DNA from: JAJYIW01 sp963781665
GTDB lineage: Bacteria > Chloroflexota > Anaerolineae > Anaerolineales > Anaerolineaceae
NCBI GenBank assembly: GCA_963781665.1
Contig: CAWAGA010000002.1
Coordinates: 3,286,001-3,350,000 of the forward strand
DNA length: 64,000 nt
Reading direction: 5' to 3'
The translations under genes were made by a program, and so were the position numbers. Under the pieces are notes generated by a model. It did no database searches. It worked only from the letters and a program-made list of their open reading frames with translations, and had not been told where the DNA came from. Shown here piece after piece: positions 35,466 to 43,746 of this stretch. The stretch's first letter is position 1. Each line of letters opens with the position of its first letter.

Positions 35466-36584
35466 ATGAAATCAACAAATCCGTCGTGGAGAGAAAACTG
35501 GAAGCGGGAAATCGAGGGGGTTTACCTTTATCGGAAGCTTGCTGGAATTAGCAATAAGCCAGAAATGATGCGTGCTTTGAATGAAATGGCCGATCAGGAA
35601 GAGCAGCATGCTGCAGTTTGGGAGAAGTACATCAAACAAGTTGAGAAAAATCCACCTACCCCCAGACCAGACTTGCGTATTCACATTGTTTTTGGATTTG
35701 CTCGAATATTCGGGGCAGACGCGGTATTGGGTTTCTTGCTAAATGATGAGGTAAGCGACATTACTTCCTACACCTACCAGGCGCTCAGTTCAGGCGAGGA
35801 AAATGAAAGCACCTATAGCAAGGTCCTTAAAGATGAGGCTACTCACGCTCGTTCAATTGTTGCATTGCAGAATGACAAGGAGTTGTCGCGGGCAGAACCC
35901 TGGCATCGCGGCGCAAACGCCAGTGGTTGGGTGCGAAATATGGTCTATGGATTTAATGATGGTTTGACGGCCAATTTCGGTCTGGTGATGGGGGTGATCG
36001 GCGCCAACATCACCAGTCATCTGATCCTGTTAACCGGTTTTGCTGGACTGCTGGCAGATGCTCTCTCGATGGCCGGCAGCGGATTTCTAGCAGCTCGTTC
36101 CGAGCAAGAGGTCCGGCAGCATCACCTGGCTCTGGAAAGGGCGGAGCTTAAATTTATGCCGGAAGAAGAACGCCAGGAGTTGATCGGCATTTTCAAACGT
36201 AAAGGCATCCCCCGTGGTGAAGCCGCAACGATTGCTGCACACCTGATGGAAAACCCTGATGTCGCTCTCAGCCAATTGGCGCGGGAAGAGCTTGGGATTG
36301 ATCCCGAATCACCTGCCAGTCCATCGCGCGAAGGGATCGTAACCGGAATAGCGACCGCTCTTGGCGCATTCATCCCTCTCATTCCCTTTATATTTTTGAC
36401 GAAGAGCATTGCCATCTGGGTCGGTGTAGGCATCAGTATGGCGGCGCACTTCCTGGTTGGTGCTGGCCGCTCAATCTTTACTGGCCGCCCGGCGATCCGC
36501 AGCGGTTTTGAAATGTTCCTGGTTGGCATGGGCGTGGCCCTGCTAACCTACTTCCTCGGTTTGTTAATTGGCGTTCGCTTATGA
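35466..36584 (+). CDS. Ferritin-like/VIT1 fusion metal transporter (MbfA-like)
   Basis: 372 aa. Residues 1-140 form a rubrerythrin/ferritin-like domain with metal-ligand candidates in EIEGVYLYRKLA, ADQEEQHAAVWEKY and DEATHARSIVAL. Residues about 155-372 are a CCC1/VIT1 transporter: NMVYGFNDGLTANFGLVMGVIGA is the signature first helix, then LLADALSMAGSGFLAARSE, a cytoplasmic linker with EELGI, and three further helices. In related proteins the ferritin-like domain senses or oxidises Fe(II) and the membrane part exports Fe(II) or Mn(II) from the cytoplasm. It is followed after 12 bp by the DsrE-like gene, so the two are probably co-transcribed. Confidence 0.92.
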   Translation: MKSTNPSWRENWKREIEGVYLYRKLAGISNKPEMMRALNEMADQEEQHAAVWEKYIKQVEKNPPTPRPDLRIHIVFGFARIFGADAVLGFLLNDEVSDITSYTYQALSSGEENESTYSKVLKDEATHARSIVALQNDKELSRAEPWHRGANASGWVRNMVYGFNDGLTANFGLVMGVIGANITSHLILLTGFAGLLADALSMAGSGFLAARSEQEVRQHHLALERAELKFMPEEERQELIGIFKRKGIPRGEAATIAAHLMENPDVALSQLAREELGIDPESPASPSREGIVTGIATALGAFIPLIPFIFLTKSIAIWVGVGISMAAHFLVGAGRSIFTGRPAIRSGFEMFLVGMGVALLTYFLGLLIGVRL

Positions 36585-36596
36585 AAGGATAAGATT

Positions 36597-36938
36597 TTGG
36601 AGAATGATACTGTCCTCTTGTTTACCCGCAATGGCCTGGGCCATGCCCCTGAAGGCTTGCAGCAAAATTTGGTCGTCAAATTTCTGACCCTGACACTTGA
36701 ATCAGGTTCGCTCCCTGCCAAGATATTGTTCTACACCGAAGGGGTCAAGCTCGTATGCCAGGGATCCCCGGTCATAGAGCAGTTAAAAGCATTTGAAAAA
36801 CAAGGGGTCGAATTGGTTCTATGCCAAACCTGCCTGGAGTATTTTGGATTGATCGAGCAGATCGAAGTGGGGATCGTCGGCGGTATGAATGACATCGTTG
36901 AAGTTCTGCAAAAAGCAGGAAAGGTAATCAATTTATAG
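36597..36938 (+). CDS. DsrE/YedF C-terminal-like protein
   Basis: 113 aa, TTG start at 36597 with AAAGGA upstream. It resembles the DsrE-like C-terminal domain of the selenium-metabolism protein YedF: GVKLVCQGSPVIEQLKAFEKQGVELVLCQTCLEYFG, then VGIVGGMNDIVEVL. The two Cys in CQTC and the Cys in VCQG are candidate persulfide-carrying thiols. The N-terminal TusA-like domain of full YedF is absent here. Small DsrE-fold proteins relay sulphur in the cytoplasm; a role next to an iron transporter (iron-sulphur assembly or redox) is only inference. Confidence 0.8.
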   Translation: MENDTVLLFTRNGLGHAPEGLQQNLVVKFLTLTLESGSLPAKILFYTEGVKLVCQGSPVIEQLKAFEKQGVELVLCQTCLEYFGLIEQIEVGIVGGMNDIVEVLQKAGKVINL

Positions 36939-36956
36939 TGCCTGTAAGAACTGAGT

Positions 36957-36978
36957 TATAATGTAACAGTTATTACAA
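36957..36978 (+). promoter_or_regulatory. -10 box and inverted repeat before the MFS gene
   Basis: TATAAT (36957-36962) directly followed by TGTAA-N6-TTACA (36963-36978), a candidate operator over the start of transcription. No good -35 box was found. The ATG is at 36985. Confidence 0.35.
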
Positions 36979-36984
36979 AAACCC

Positions 36985-38298
36985 ATGGCAACCAAACTAT
37001 TTAATATTCCTCAAGCTCGCATTCTACAACAACTTTCACCAGATGGTCGCTTGTTATTTACTACCCGTATCGCCCGTCTTTTTGCATATGGGTTCTTGTC
37101 GGTAGTCCTGGCGCTTTACCTGGCGCAGGTTGGTCTGAGCGATCAGCAAATCGGACTGTTATTAACCTTAACCCTGATAGGCGATACGGTCATCTCGTTA
37201 TTGATCACGACCAACGCCGATCGGATTGGGCGAAAACGAATGCTGATTATTGGCGCGGGGTTGATGGTCCTGGCAGGCATTGTCTTTGCCATCACCGGTA
37301 ATTTTGTTTTACTGGTCGTAGCTGCGACGATTGGGGTGATCAGCCCCAGCGGCAATGAGGTTGGTCCTTTTCTCTCCATCGAGCAGGCTTCCCTCACCCA
37401 GTTGATGCCCGACAAAGTCAGGACTCAAATCTTCGCCTGGTACAATCTGGTTGGGTCGTTCGCCACTGCTCTGGGAGCTCTCTCAGGAGGCACGCTCTCA
37501 CAGGTGCTGCAAAGCCATGGCGTCATGCCTCTAGCCAGCTACCGGTTTGTGGTTCTGGGTTATGCTGCCATCGGTGTTTTATTAGCGTTTATATTCACCC
37601 GTTTATCCACTTTAGTAGAGGTCCAGCCAAGTTCACGCCTCCCAAAGAATGGAAAGTCAGCTAATGCCAGGGGATTTTTAGGACTACATACATCCAGGGG
37701 CGTTGTATTGAGGTTAGCTGGCCTATTCTCAATCGATGCATTTGCCGGCGGTTTTGTCGTCCAGAGCCTGGTCGCATTTTGGTTCAATAAACGCTTTGGG
37801 GTCGACCCGGCAGTGCTCGGTGCCATCTTCTTCGGCGCAAATATCCTTGCCGGGTTGTCTGCGTTGAGTGCCGCCTGGGTGGCAAAGCGGATTGGCCTGT
37901 TGAACACGATGGTGTTCACCCACCTGCCTTCAAATGTCCTCTTGATTCTGGTGCCGGTGATGCCGAACCTGCCGCTCGCAATTACGATGTTGCTGCTGCG
38001 ATTCAGCATCTCGCAAATGGATGTACCAACCCGCCAGTCTTACACTATGGCGGTGGTCTCACCCGATGAACGATCGTCGGCTTCAGGGATTACCGGAATC
38101 GCGCGTACAATCGGAGCTTCGCTTGCCCCAACGTTTACGGGTTTACTTTTGGCTAACCCGCTGTTGCTAAGCGTTCCATTCTTTATTTCTGGGGGATTGA
38201 AAATCGTCTACGATCTCATCATTTACCGCAGTTTCAAAGCGATCAAACCACCCGAAGAACAGCAGTCCCAACCAGAAGGAATCCTGAAGCATCATTAG
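36985..38298 (+). CDS. Major facilitator superfamily transporter
   Basis: 437-aa polytopic membrane protein with about 12 hydrophobic helices in two halves. Motif A between helices 2 and 3 is NADRIGRKRMLIIGAG. A conserved segment of helix 5, SGGTLSQVLQ, and the second-half loop DVPTRQSYTMAVVSPDERSSASG are typical of drug/unknown-substrate MFS proteins of this lineage. A possible TATAAT and operator precede it. The substrate cannot be told. It ends facing the universal stress gene; the gap holds no clear terminator. Confidence 0.9.
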   Translation: MATKLFNIPQARILQQLSPDGRLLFTTRIARLFAYGFLSVVLALYLAQVGLSDQQIGLLLTLTLIGDTVISLLITTNADRIGRKRMLIIGAGLMVLAGIVFAITGNFVLLVVAATIGVISPSGNEVGPFLSIEQASLTQLMPDKVRTQIFAWYNLVGSFATALGALSGGTLSQVLQSHGVMPLASYRFVVLGYAAIGVLLAFIFTRLSTLVEVQPSSRLPKNGKSANARGFLGLHTSRGVVLRLAGLFSIDAFAGGFVVQSLVAFWFNKRFGVDPAVLGAIFFGANILAGLSALSAAWVAKRIGLLNTMVFTHLPSNVLLILVPVMPNLPLAITMLLLRFSISQMDVPTRQSYTMAVVSPDERSSASGITGIARTIGASLAPTFTGLLLANPLLLSVPFFISGGLKIVYDLIIYRSFKAIKPPEEQQSQPEGILKHH

Positions 38299-38459
38299 CT
38301 TGCTTGAGCATCCTATAAAATAGTAAAAATCGTTGTTTTAGCCGAATACAATCGTGATTTTCGTCAAATGTCGTTATCCTATCGGGGTTGGCATCAATTT
38401 GTGGACCTTCTGGATTTCCTCCCCCCTTCTTTGATGGTAAACCTCTGACTGCCGGTTAC

Positions 38460-39281
38460 TTAAATAATAATCACCGGTACTCGAGTCAGCCGCAGTACCT
38501 GGTCAGGTATGCTTCCGATGAACCATTCATCCAGGGTTGATTGGCGGTAATGACCCATAATGATCAAATCAACCTGGTTTTCTTTGGCTAACGTCACAAT
38601 TTCATTTGCAGGCTGTCCACTCCGGCGGATAAACTGGCAGTTTTGAACGCCGCTGTTTTCGATTTGCAGCTTGCTCGCCTGCGGTCCATCTTGATTTTCG
38701 GTCACCGCTAAAGCCGTTAATTCGAAATCCAGGGTGCGCTGCAGACGGGCTGCCCAATGCAGCGTTTGTTCCGATTCGCTTCCACCCCGCAGGGCTGCTA
38801 ACACCCGTTTGATTGGCCTCAATTCATCTCCGCCAACCAGCAGCGGTTTACGCGTGTGTAAAGCAATTGACCGGAAGTTCAGCCCCAGCTGATCGTTGTC
38901 GGTGATGTGGCTGTGTCCCCGTCGTCCGAGGGCAACCATGGTTGCCTGGGCGGCTTCTTTGATGATCGTCTCTGTGACACTGCCAAAGAGCAGATTGGTA
39001 GAAGCCATCACATCTGATTCTCGGCAGGATTTCTCAAGCCACACCAGGGCGCTTTCTCCCTGGAGAACAAAACGAGATAGCAGGTCAGCCTTGGAGGTCG
39101 GCTTTTCTTTCATGCCAAGTTCGGCGAGGATGTCGGATTGCGGGTCAGAAATGAAAGCTTCGTCGACGACGTACAAACCCAGGATTAGGAGATTTCTTTG
39201 TTTGGCGATCTGTATGGCAGCATTCGCTGCTATTTTCGAAGCAGGCGATCCATCCATTGCAAGCAGGATTAAGTCAGGCAT
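38460..39281 (-). CDS. Universal stress protein, two UspA domains
   Basis: 273-aa tandem USP. The first domain (MPDLILLAMDGSPASKIAANAA to about 145) has GRRGHSHITDNDQLG; the second (about 160-273) ends GHYRQSTLDEWFIGSIPDQVLRLTRVPVIII with the G-x2-G-like ATP-binding loop pattern partly kept (GHY-x-W-F-I-G-S). Such proteins bind ATP or AMP and respond to starvation or oxidative stress. A perfect-armed inverted repeat GATATTA/TAATATC (39309-39339) sits just upstream of the start and overlaps the probable promoter. Confidence 0.92.
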   Translation of the reverse strand: MPDLILLAMDGSPASKIAANAAIQIAKQRNLLILGLYVVDEAFISDPQSDILAELGMKEKPTSKADLLSRFVLQGESALVWLEKSCRESDVMASTNLLFGSVTETIIKEAAQATMVALGRRGHSHITDNDQLGLNFRSIALHTRKPLLVGGDELRPIKRVLAALRGGSESEQTLHWAARLQRTLDFELTALAVTENQDGPQASKLQIENSGVQNCQFIRRSGQPANEIVTLAKENQVDLIIMGHYRQSTLDEWFIGSIPDQVLRLTRVPVIII

Positions 39282-39308
39282 AATTGCTCAACAAATTCCT
39301 TTAAGTAA

Positions 39309-39339
39309 GATATTATCGATAGCCAATATCTATAATATC
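39309..39339. promoter_or_regulatory. Inverted repeat upstream of the stress protein
   Basis: GATATTA (39309-39315) and TAATATC (39333-39339), with a second ATATC/GATAG-like element inside. A candidate operator; the ArsR-type gene next to it is the obvious candidate regulator. Confidence 0.4.
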
Positions 39340-39388
39340 ATACAAAAATGAGAAAACAAAAAAGACTCTCCACCTGCGTTTGTACTTG

Positions 39389-39712
39389 TTAATCTTCAGG
39401 TGGGCTGAATTCTGGCATCCAATGCTTGACCTGTTCTTTAAACCAGCAAATACCTTCTGGATCGATGGAATAGCGTGTTGACGGTCCAAAAATCTCAAAT
39501 TGGACTAATCCGGCAGTTAGGAGCTCTTTGAGGTGCTGGCTGACCGTCGATTGCGCCAGATTTGTCGAAGCGACGATGTCATTCGTGATACACACCCGCC
39601 GAGAAGACAGCATTTCGATGATCCGAAACCGGATGGGATTGCTCAGAGCCTTCAGCATCAACTCAAGACGTTTTTTATCGTGAGGAGAATGGGAACTTTT
39701 TGTATAGTTCAT
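39389..39712 (-). CDS. ArsR/SmtB family transcriptional regulator
   Basis: 107-aa winged-helix regulator. MLKALSNPIRFRIIEMLSSR is the ArsR helix 1-2 signature, and TNLAQSTVSQHLKELLTAGLVQ is the recognition helix and turn. The wing follows (GPSTRYSIDPEGICWF). Cysteines (VCIT, ICWF) are single, not the CxC of metal sensors, so the inducer is not evident. A perfect palindrome over its own promoter suggests autoregulation. It is transcribed towards the universal stress gene, 107 bp downstream on the same strand, and may control it. Confidence 0.92.
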   Translation of the reverse strand: MNYTKSSHSPHDKKRLELMLKALSNPIRFRIIEMLSSRRVCITNDIVASTNLAQSTVSQHLKELLTAGLVQFEIFGPSTRYSIDPEGICWFKEQVKHWMPEFSPPED

Positions 39713-39728
39713 CTTTTCTACGTATTAT

Positions 39729-39744
39729 ATCGTAAAATTACGAT
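39729..39744. promoter_or_regulatory. Palindromic operator of the ArsR-type gene
   Basis: ATCGTAA-AA-TTACGAT: 7-bp perfect arms, 17-32 bases upstream of the regulator's ATG. On the (-) strand TATAAT-like sequence (TATAATACG) lies just after it, so binding would block the promoter. Confidence 0.6.
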
Positions 39745-40136
39745 TTATCTCTGTTTCAGTGGAATTCACCTGACGCCTCTCATTATAGGATAGGAAAAGG
39801 CTGCAGTCGTAAATACACCAGTCTTTCGTGTGAATTTGCCTGGAGAATTCTTTAAATACGCCGTTGACAAGAATTATTAATATACTATAATATCGGTATA
39901 ATATATCTTTAATATTGATGTTTTAATAAATCTGAGTTTTGTTTTGTAGTGACCCGGTATGCGGCGCTTTCTGTGCCAAATTCTTTAAATGTGTACCGGG
40001 CTCAACTGCTTAATCTTTTACCAAATGGGAACGGCAGAAAAGTTGTGGGAGCAACGCAGTACGCCCGCTACCAAATGGGTTATCGACTAGAAGAGGTTGT
40101 TTTTTTCGGGATGAAAATTGGGAAGGGAAAATAATC
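39745..40136. other. Intergenic leader with strong promoter
   Basis: The stretch holds a promoter (39864-39891) and about 240 bp of leader before the DinB-like gene. Within the leader CCCGGTA (39953-39959) and TACCGGG (39994-40000) can pair. A 61-codon GTG frame (39949-40134) ends 2 bp before the DinB-like start but has no recognisable features, so I do not call it. Confidence 0.4.
39864..39891 (+). promoter_or_regulatory. Sigma-70 promoter upstream of the DinB-like gene
   Basis: Perfect TTGACA (39864-39869), 16-bp spacer, perfect TATAAT (39886-39891); AT-rich surroundings with repeated ATATAAT-type words. Confidence 0.65.
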
Positions 40137-40712
40137 GTGGTCCATCCGTTAATCGAACAACTCCGTTTCACGCGCAGTGAATTCCTGCGTGGATTAGCAG
40201 GCGTGACTGAAAGTGACGCCTGCCGCCATGCAGGGCCGATGAACAGCATTTCCTGGATTGTTGGCCATCTTGCCTGGCACGAACACCGTTATTGGCTGAA
40301 GGACGCTCAAAACCGTTCGATATATCCAGCCTTGGACGATATATATGCTCAAGGGGCTCCGATGAGCACACCAGATTTTGCTGAGATGCTGGCGTTGTGG
40401 CAGAATGTGACCCGCAAGGCTGATCCTTTCCTGGATAAATTGACAACCGAGTCGCTTCAATCGGAATTGTTGCGTAATGGTCTATCGATTGGGCGCAGTG
40501 TTGGCTCGGGCCTCAGGCGGATTACCTACCATTATTGGTATCATATCGGTGAAATCCAGGCGATCCTACAATTGCTTGGGAATAGTGACCTCCCGGAATT
40601 TGTCGGGGATATCGAAATTGAAGCCCCGTACCGCCCTGAGGCCAGCAAAGTCAGCCAGGATAATCCTGGTTTGCCTGACCTTCCACAAGACGTAGAGAAT
40701 TACAATCCTTAA
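40137..40712 (+). CDS. DinB superfamily protein
   Basis: 191 aa, GTG start at 40137 preceded by GGAAGGG. The four-helix bundle of the DinB/YfiT type is suggested by the histidine pattern: GHLAWHEHRYWL (about residues 37-48) and HYWYHIGEIQAILQLLG (about 125-140), which supply the three metal-binding His of the fold. Members include thiol-dependent S-transferases (bacillithiol or mycothiol) and many of unknown role. The substrate is not evident. A weakly structured ~240-nt leader precedes it. It is followed by the GntR-type gene with its own promoter. Confidence 0.85.
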   Translation: MVHPLIEQLRFTRSEFLRGLAGVTESDACRHAGPMNSISWIVGHLAWHEHRYWLKDAQNRSIYPALDDIYAQGAPMSTPDFAEMLALWQNVTRKADPFLDKLTTESLQSELLRNGLSIGRSVGSGLRRITYHYWYHIGEIQAILQLLGNSDLPEFVGDIEIEAPYRPEASKVSQDNPGLPDLPQDVENYNP

Positions 40713-40782
40713 TCATTGCATCTATCTTTGATCTGATACCAACCAAATAAGAACGAATGGAGGGGGGATTTGCAATTAGATA

Positions 40783-40810
40783 TTGACAAAACTGATTTTT
40801 TGTATACAAT
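40783..40810 (+). promoter_or_regulatory. Promoter of the GntR-type regulator
   Basis: TTGACA (40783-40788), 16-bp spacer, TACAAT (40805-40810). The -10 box is the end of the first of four tandem 8-bp repeats. Confidence 0.6.
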
Positions 40811-40834
40811 GATACAATAATACAATAAGACAAT
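40803..40834. repeat. Four tandem 8-bp repeats (NATACAAT)
   Basis: TATACAAT, GATACAAT, AATACAAT and AAGACAAT follow each other without gap, from the -10 box into the start of transcription, 20 bp before the regulator's ATG. They could be a multi-site operator for the regulator or a slippage-prone repeat. Confidence 0.75.
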
Positions 40835-40854
40835 GAACGAGGAATGGGCTGGAT

Positions 40855-41283
40855 ATGTTTCAAATTAAACTCGATTTCCGCTCAGGGGTGCCCATCTACT
40901 CTCAAATAGCCGAACAGGTTGAGAAGTTGGTCGCCAATGGTGAGCTAAATCTGGGAGATCAGCTTCCGACGGTACGACAGTTGGCGACTGAGTTGAGGAT
41001 CAATTTCAATACAGTTGCCCGCGCCTACCGATTGCTCGATGAAGCGGGATTAATCTCGACCCAAAGGGGACGGGGCACTTATATTTGGGAAAAACCTTCT
41101 GAGGAGACGACCCGTAAACTGCGCCAGGAAAGCCTTGTAAGCCTGACCCAACATTATCTGGCTGAAGTTACCGGCATGGGATTTACACCTCAGGAGGTGA
41201 AAGCAACCTTTGAGAGCCAGCTGATTGCATTGCAGTCGGACGGCGAGCCGCCTCCGGATGCGGGTCAAATTCATGAGGCGTAA
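40855..41283 (+). CDS. GntR family regulator, YtrA-like
   Basis: 142-aa regulator. The winged helix-turn-helix is at residues about 10-75: GVPIYSQIAEQVEKLVANGE ... GDQLPTVRQLATELRINFNTVARAYRLLDEAGLI, then the wing QRGRGTYIW. The short ~65-residue C-terminal part has no sugar- or acid-binding domain, which fits the YtrA subgroup that usually represses adjacent membrane or ABC genes. Here the next gene is a slipin, 80 bp away, so it may be in the same operon. Tandem repeats over the promoter suggest autoregulation. Confidence 0.93.
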   Translation: MFQIKLDFRSGVPIYSQIAEQVEKLVANGELNLGDQLPTVRQLATELRINFNTVARAYRLLDEAGLISTQRGRGTYIWEKPSEETTRKLRQESLVSLTQHYLAEVTGMGFTPQEVKATFESQLIALQSDGEPPPDAGQIHEA

Positions 41284-41363
41284 GCTGGTGCAAAGAATTA
41301 GCTTATTAAAAATAATCAAAAAATGAAGGTCAACTTGGTTAAACCTATAGAAAAGAGGTCGGC

Positions 41364-42365
41364 ATGTTCAGGAGAATGAATCAATCCCAAAATCAATCAA
41401 ACTCGCAGTCTGCAAACCAACAATCGCGCCCGTTATTGGCGATAAAAACCGATAATGTCCACATCAGTGGTATAGCCGCGTTCATCGCCGTTATAATTTT
41501 CATTGCCGGAGCATATGCAGTTTCAGTGCTGGCAAACAACCAGGTTGCCGAGAGCTATCTGTGGGCAACTGGAATAGTTTCTTACCTGATCGCATTTTAT
41601 ATCTTATTTGCCCTCAAGATCGCCCGCCCTTGGGAGAAAGCTGTTGTCTTGCGGTTAGGAAAGTTTTCTAACCTACGAGGACCAGGCCTTTTCTGGATTG
41701 TTCCAATCGTCGACACAACTCCCATCTGGATCGATCACCGCGTGATGGTCACCTCGTTCAGTGCTGAAAAGACTTTAACGAAGGATACTGTGCCCGTCGA
41801 TGTGGATGCGGTTTTGTTCTGGCTGGTGTGGGATGCGGAAAAAGCAGCCCTTGAGGTGGAAGATTATCGCATGGCCATTTCCTGGGCATCCCAGACTGCT
41901 TTACGGGAGATCATCGGCCAGATGGACCTGGCGAATATCCTCATCGGCCGGGCAAAGATGGACGCCGACCTGCAAAAAATTATCGATGAACGCACCACCC
42001 CCTGGGGCATTTCGGTTCAATCCGTCGAAATCCGCGATGTAGCCATTCCGCAGGCACTCGAAGATGCTATGAGCCGTCAGGCTCAGGCCGAGCGAGAGCG
42101 CCAGGCTCGGGTCATTCTGGGTGAGTCTGAGAAACAAATCGCGTCTAGCTTCGCCGAAGCGTCCAAGGCTTACGCTTCCAACCCGACTGCCCTTCACTTG
42201 AGGGCTATGAATATGCTCTTCGAAGGCCTGAAGCAAAAAGGCGCTCTGGTGATCGTCCCAAGCTCGGCTGTCGATACCATGAATCTGGGAGCCATGAGTG
42301 GGCTGGTATCGCTCGGATTCAACCAGACAGAAAAAAGCGCCGTCCCACCTGAGGACAAATCATAA
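41364..42365 (+). CDS. Slipin/stomatin-like SPFH (band 7) protein
   Basis: 333 aa. A Gln/Asn/Ser-rich N-terminus (NQSQNQSNSQSANQQ) precedes two hydrophobic segments (about residues 35-55 and 62-80). The SPFH domain follows: RPWEKAVVLRLGKFSNLRGPGLFWIVPIVD, then DHRVMVTSFSAEKTLTKDTVPVDVDAVLFW and the conserved LREIIGQMDLANIL. The C-terminal coiled coil (SRQAQAERERQARVILGESEK) drives oligomerisation. No partner NfeD protease adjoins it; a role in membrane microdomains is inferred from the family. It follows the YtrA-like regulator with an 80-bp gap. Confidence 0.93.
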   Translation: MFRRMNQSQNQSNSQSANQQSRPLLAIKTDNVHISGIAAFIAVIIFIAGAYAVSVLANNQVAESYLWATGIVSYLIAFYILFALKIARPWEKAVVLRLGKFSNLRGPGLFWIVPIVDTTPIWIDHRVMVTSFSAEKTLTKDTVPVDVDAVLFWLVWDAEKAALEVEDYRMAISWASQTALREIIGQMDLANILIGRAKMDADLQKIIDERTTPWGISVQSVEIRDVAIPQALEDAMSRQAQAERERQARVILGESEKQIASSFAEASKAYASNPTALHLRAMNMLFEGLKQKGALVIVPSSAVDTMNLGAMSGLVSLGFNQTEKSAVPPEDKS

Positions 42366-42377
42366 CCATTCCATCTG

Positions 42378-42406
42378 AACCCCGGTTTCTTGAAGAAATC
42401 GGGGTT
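42378..42406. terminator. Long hairpin after the slipin gene
   Basis: AACCCCGGTTTCTT/AAGAAATCGGGGTT, about 13 bp with one G-U pair and a tiny loop, 13 bases after the stop. No T-run follows, so it is an atypical terminator or an mRNA-end hairpin. Confidence 0.5.
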
Positions 42407-42637
42407 CTGAAAACCAGTATCAATCTCATTGTCACTTTCAGGTGTTTGTGGGTGGTGCAAGTGCCTCTAAACACCCGGTCCATGCCCGTTAAAATGGTCC
42501 GTACCGGCGTTCGATAGATGCTTGCGTTTTTTTGAACAAGCCACTCATGTTGTTCCTCGACGAACCGTCCTGTGCCCTAGATCCTCTGCCGTCAGTCAGT
42601 TGTTCTCGCAACCATCAAAGAAGCGCTTATTTGAAAG

Positions 42638-43516
42638 TCAGCGTTGGTCGAAGTCCCACAGCCAGTATACCAATCCCTTCCAATCTCCCCATTTCTCGAA
42701 AGCTGCTTCGACCTGGGCCGGCGTGACCGGTTGGCCTCCGTACCATTCTTGCGAGACCATCTTGATTGCCCATGAATTGACTGTCAAAAAATTATAATGG
42801 CCTAAGAGCATCAGCAGGTTGGCTGAAGCGTAAGGTCCAATCCCCCTAATCGTTTGCAGTTGTTTCCTCAACTCGGTGGTTGGCAAATTTGTGTGTTTTA
42901 AGCTTTCCAGGTCTAATTCTCCGCTTTCCACCCGTTTTGCCAGGGCAAGAACAGATGGTGCGCGGTAGCCCAGGCGGGTCTGACTACGCAGCACTTCTTC
43001 TGTTGTGGCAGCCAATGCTGCTGGTGTAGGAAAAGCTTTGCGCTGCGGGTCGGCTGGGAGTGGATCACCGAATTGGAGGATCAAATTTGAGTTCATCCGC
43101 TTTGTGGCAGCCCAGAGAGTGTTGGTAGTCAAGATGGTCTTGAGCACATCTTCGAATAAGGTTGGAGAACGCAGAATCCGACCTTGGGCTTTACTGGCAG
43201 CTTTTGCAAGCTTGGGTTCGTCCCGGGTTAGATTGTAAAAATCAGCGAAATTTTGTTCGAGGCCAAGCATCCAGGTAATCTTCTGGGCGATTTCAGCTTG
43301 TTCAACGTTATCAATGGCATCATCGATCGTGACACTGACGCCTTGCCCGATCTCGCGGATGTGGGTTTCGATCACGTGGCCGCTTTCAAGTCGAAGGATG
43401 GCGCTCAGCTCGTAGCCTTCAGCTTCTTCCGCAAAAGGGGCCATCTGGTACCAGCCATGCGAATGGATGGTCGAAAATAAAGAGAAGGGTGGGCAAGCTG
43501 GGAGAATGAATTGCAT
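42638..43516 (-). CDS. HhH-GPD (AlkA/OGG-like) DNA glycosylase homologue lacking the catalytic Asp
   Basis: 292 aa. The N-terminal ~100 residues have an AlkA-like feature set (PACPPFSLFSTIHSHGWYQMAPF); the glycosylase core follows (LFEDVLKTILTTNTLWAATKRM). The helix-hairpin-helix is LKTIRGIGPYASANLLMLLG (about residues 205-224). In active members the next motif holds Asp (for example PVD-S/T); here it reads NFLTVNSWAIKMV, with Asn (AAT codon) in place of Asp. The enzyme may be inactive, bind DNA without excision, or use another residue. It would act on alkylated or oxidised bases if active. Confidence 0.82.
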   Translation of the reverse strand: MQFILPACPPFSLFSTIHSHGWYQMAPFAEEAEGYELSAILRLESGHVIETHIREIGQGVSVTIDDAIDNVEQAEIAQKITWMLGLEQNFADFYNLTRDEPKLAKAASKAQGRILRSPTLFEDVLKTILTTNTLWAATKRMNSNLILQFGDPLPADPQRKAFPTPAALAATTEEVLRSQTRLGYRAPSVLALAKRVESGELDLESLKHTNLPTTELRKQLQTIRGIGPYASANLLMLLGHYNFLTVNSWAIKMVSQEWYGGQPVTPAQVEAAFEKWGDWKGLVYWLWDFDQR

Positions 43517-43734
43517 CGTTTACTCCTTGAAAACCATTTACTGTACAGGCTGAATAGTGGGATAACAGCTGCTATGAATTCATGAGTTTTTTCATCCCGA
43601 AACCCAACATATCGATCTGGGGATGTTGATGTCTTTTATTATAGCACGTCTGTTCCATCTTGCAGCCTGGAATCAAATCACTACATGCGATCGAACCATC
43701 GATACTCGATCCCAGACTCTTGCTCGGTTATGGT

Positions 43735-43740
43735 TATAAT
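43735..43740 (+). promoter_or_regulatory. -10 box giving a leaderless sigma-factor transcript
   Basis: Perfect TATAAT ending six bases before ATG 43747, so transcription would begin at or next to the start codon; no Shine-Dalgarno is present. No good -35 box, which would fit an ECF- or activator-dependent promoter. Confidence 0.45.
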
Positions 43741-43746
43741 TACAAA

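Noticed and set aside
39949..40134. 61-codon GTG frame before the DinB-like gene
   Set aside because: No ribosome site, no homology pattern. It could be a leader peptide, but nothing supports that beyond its position.
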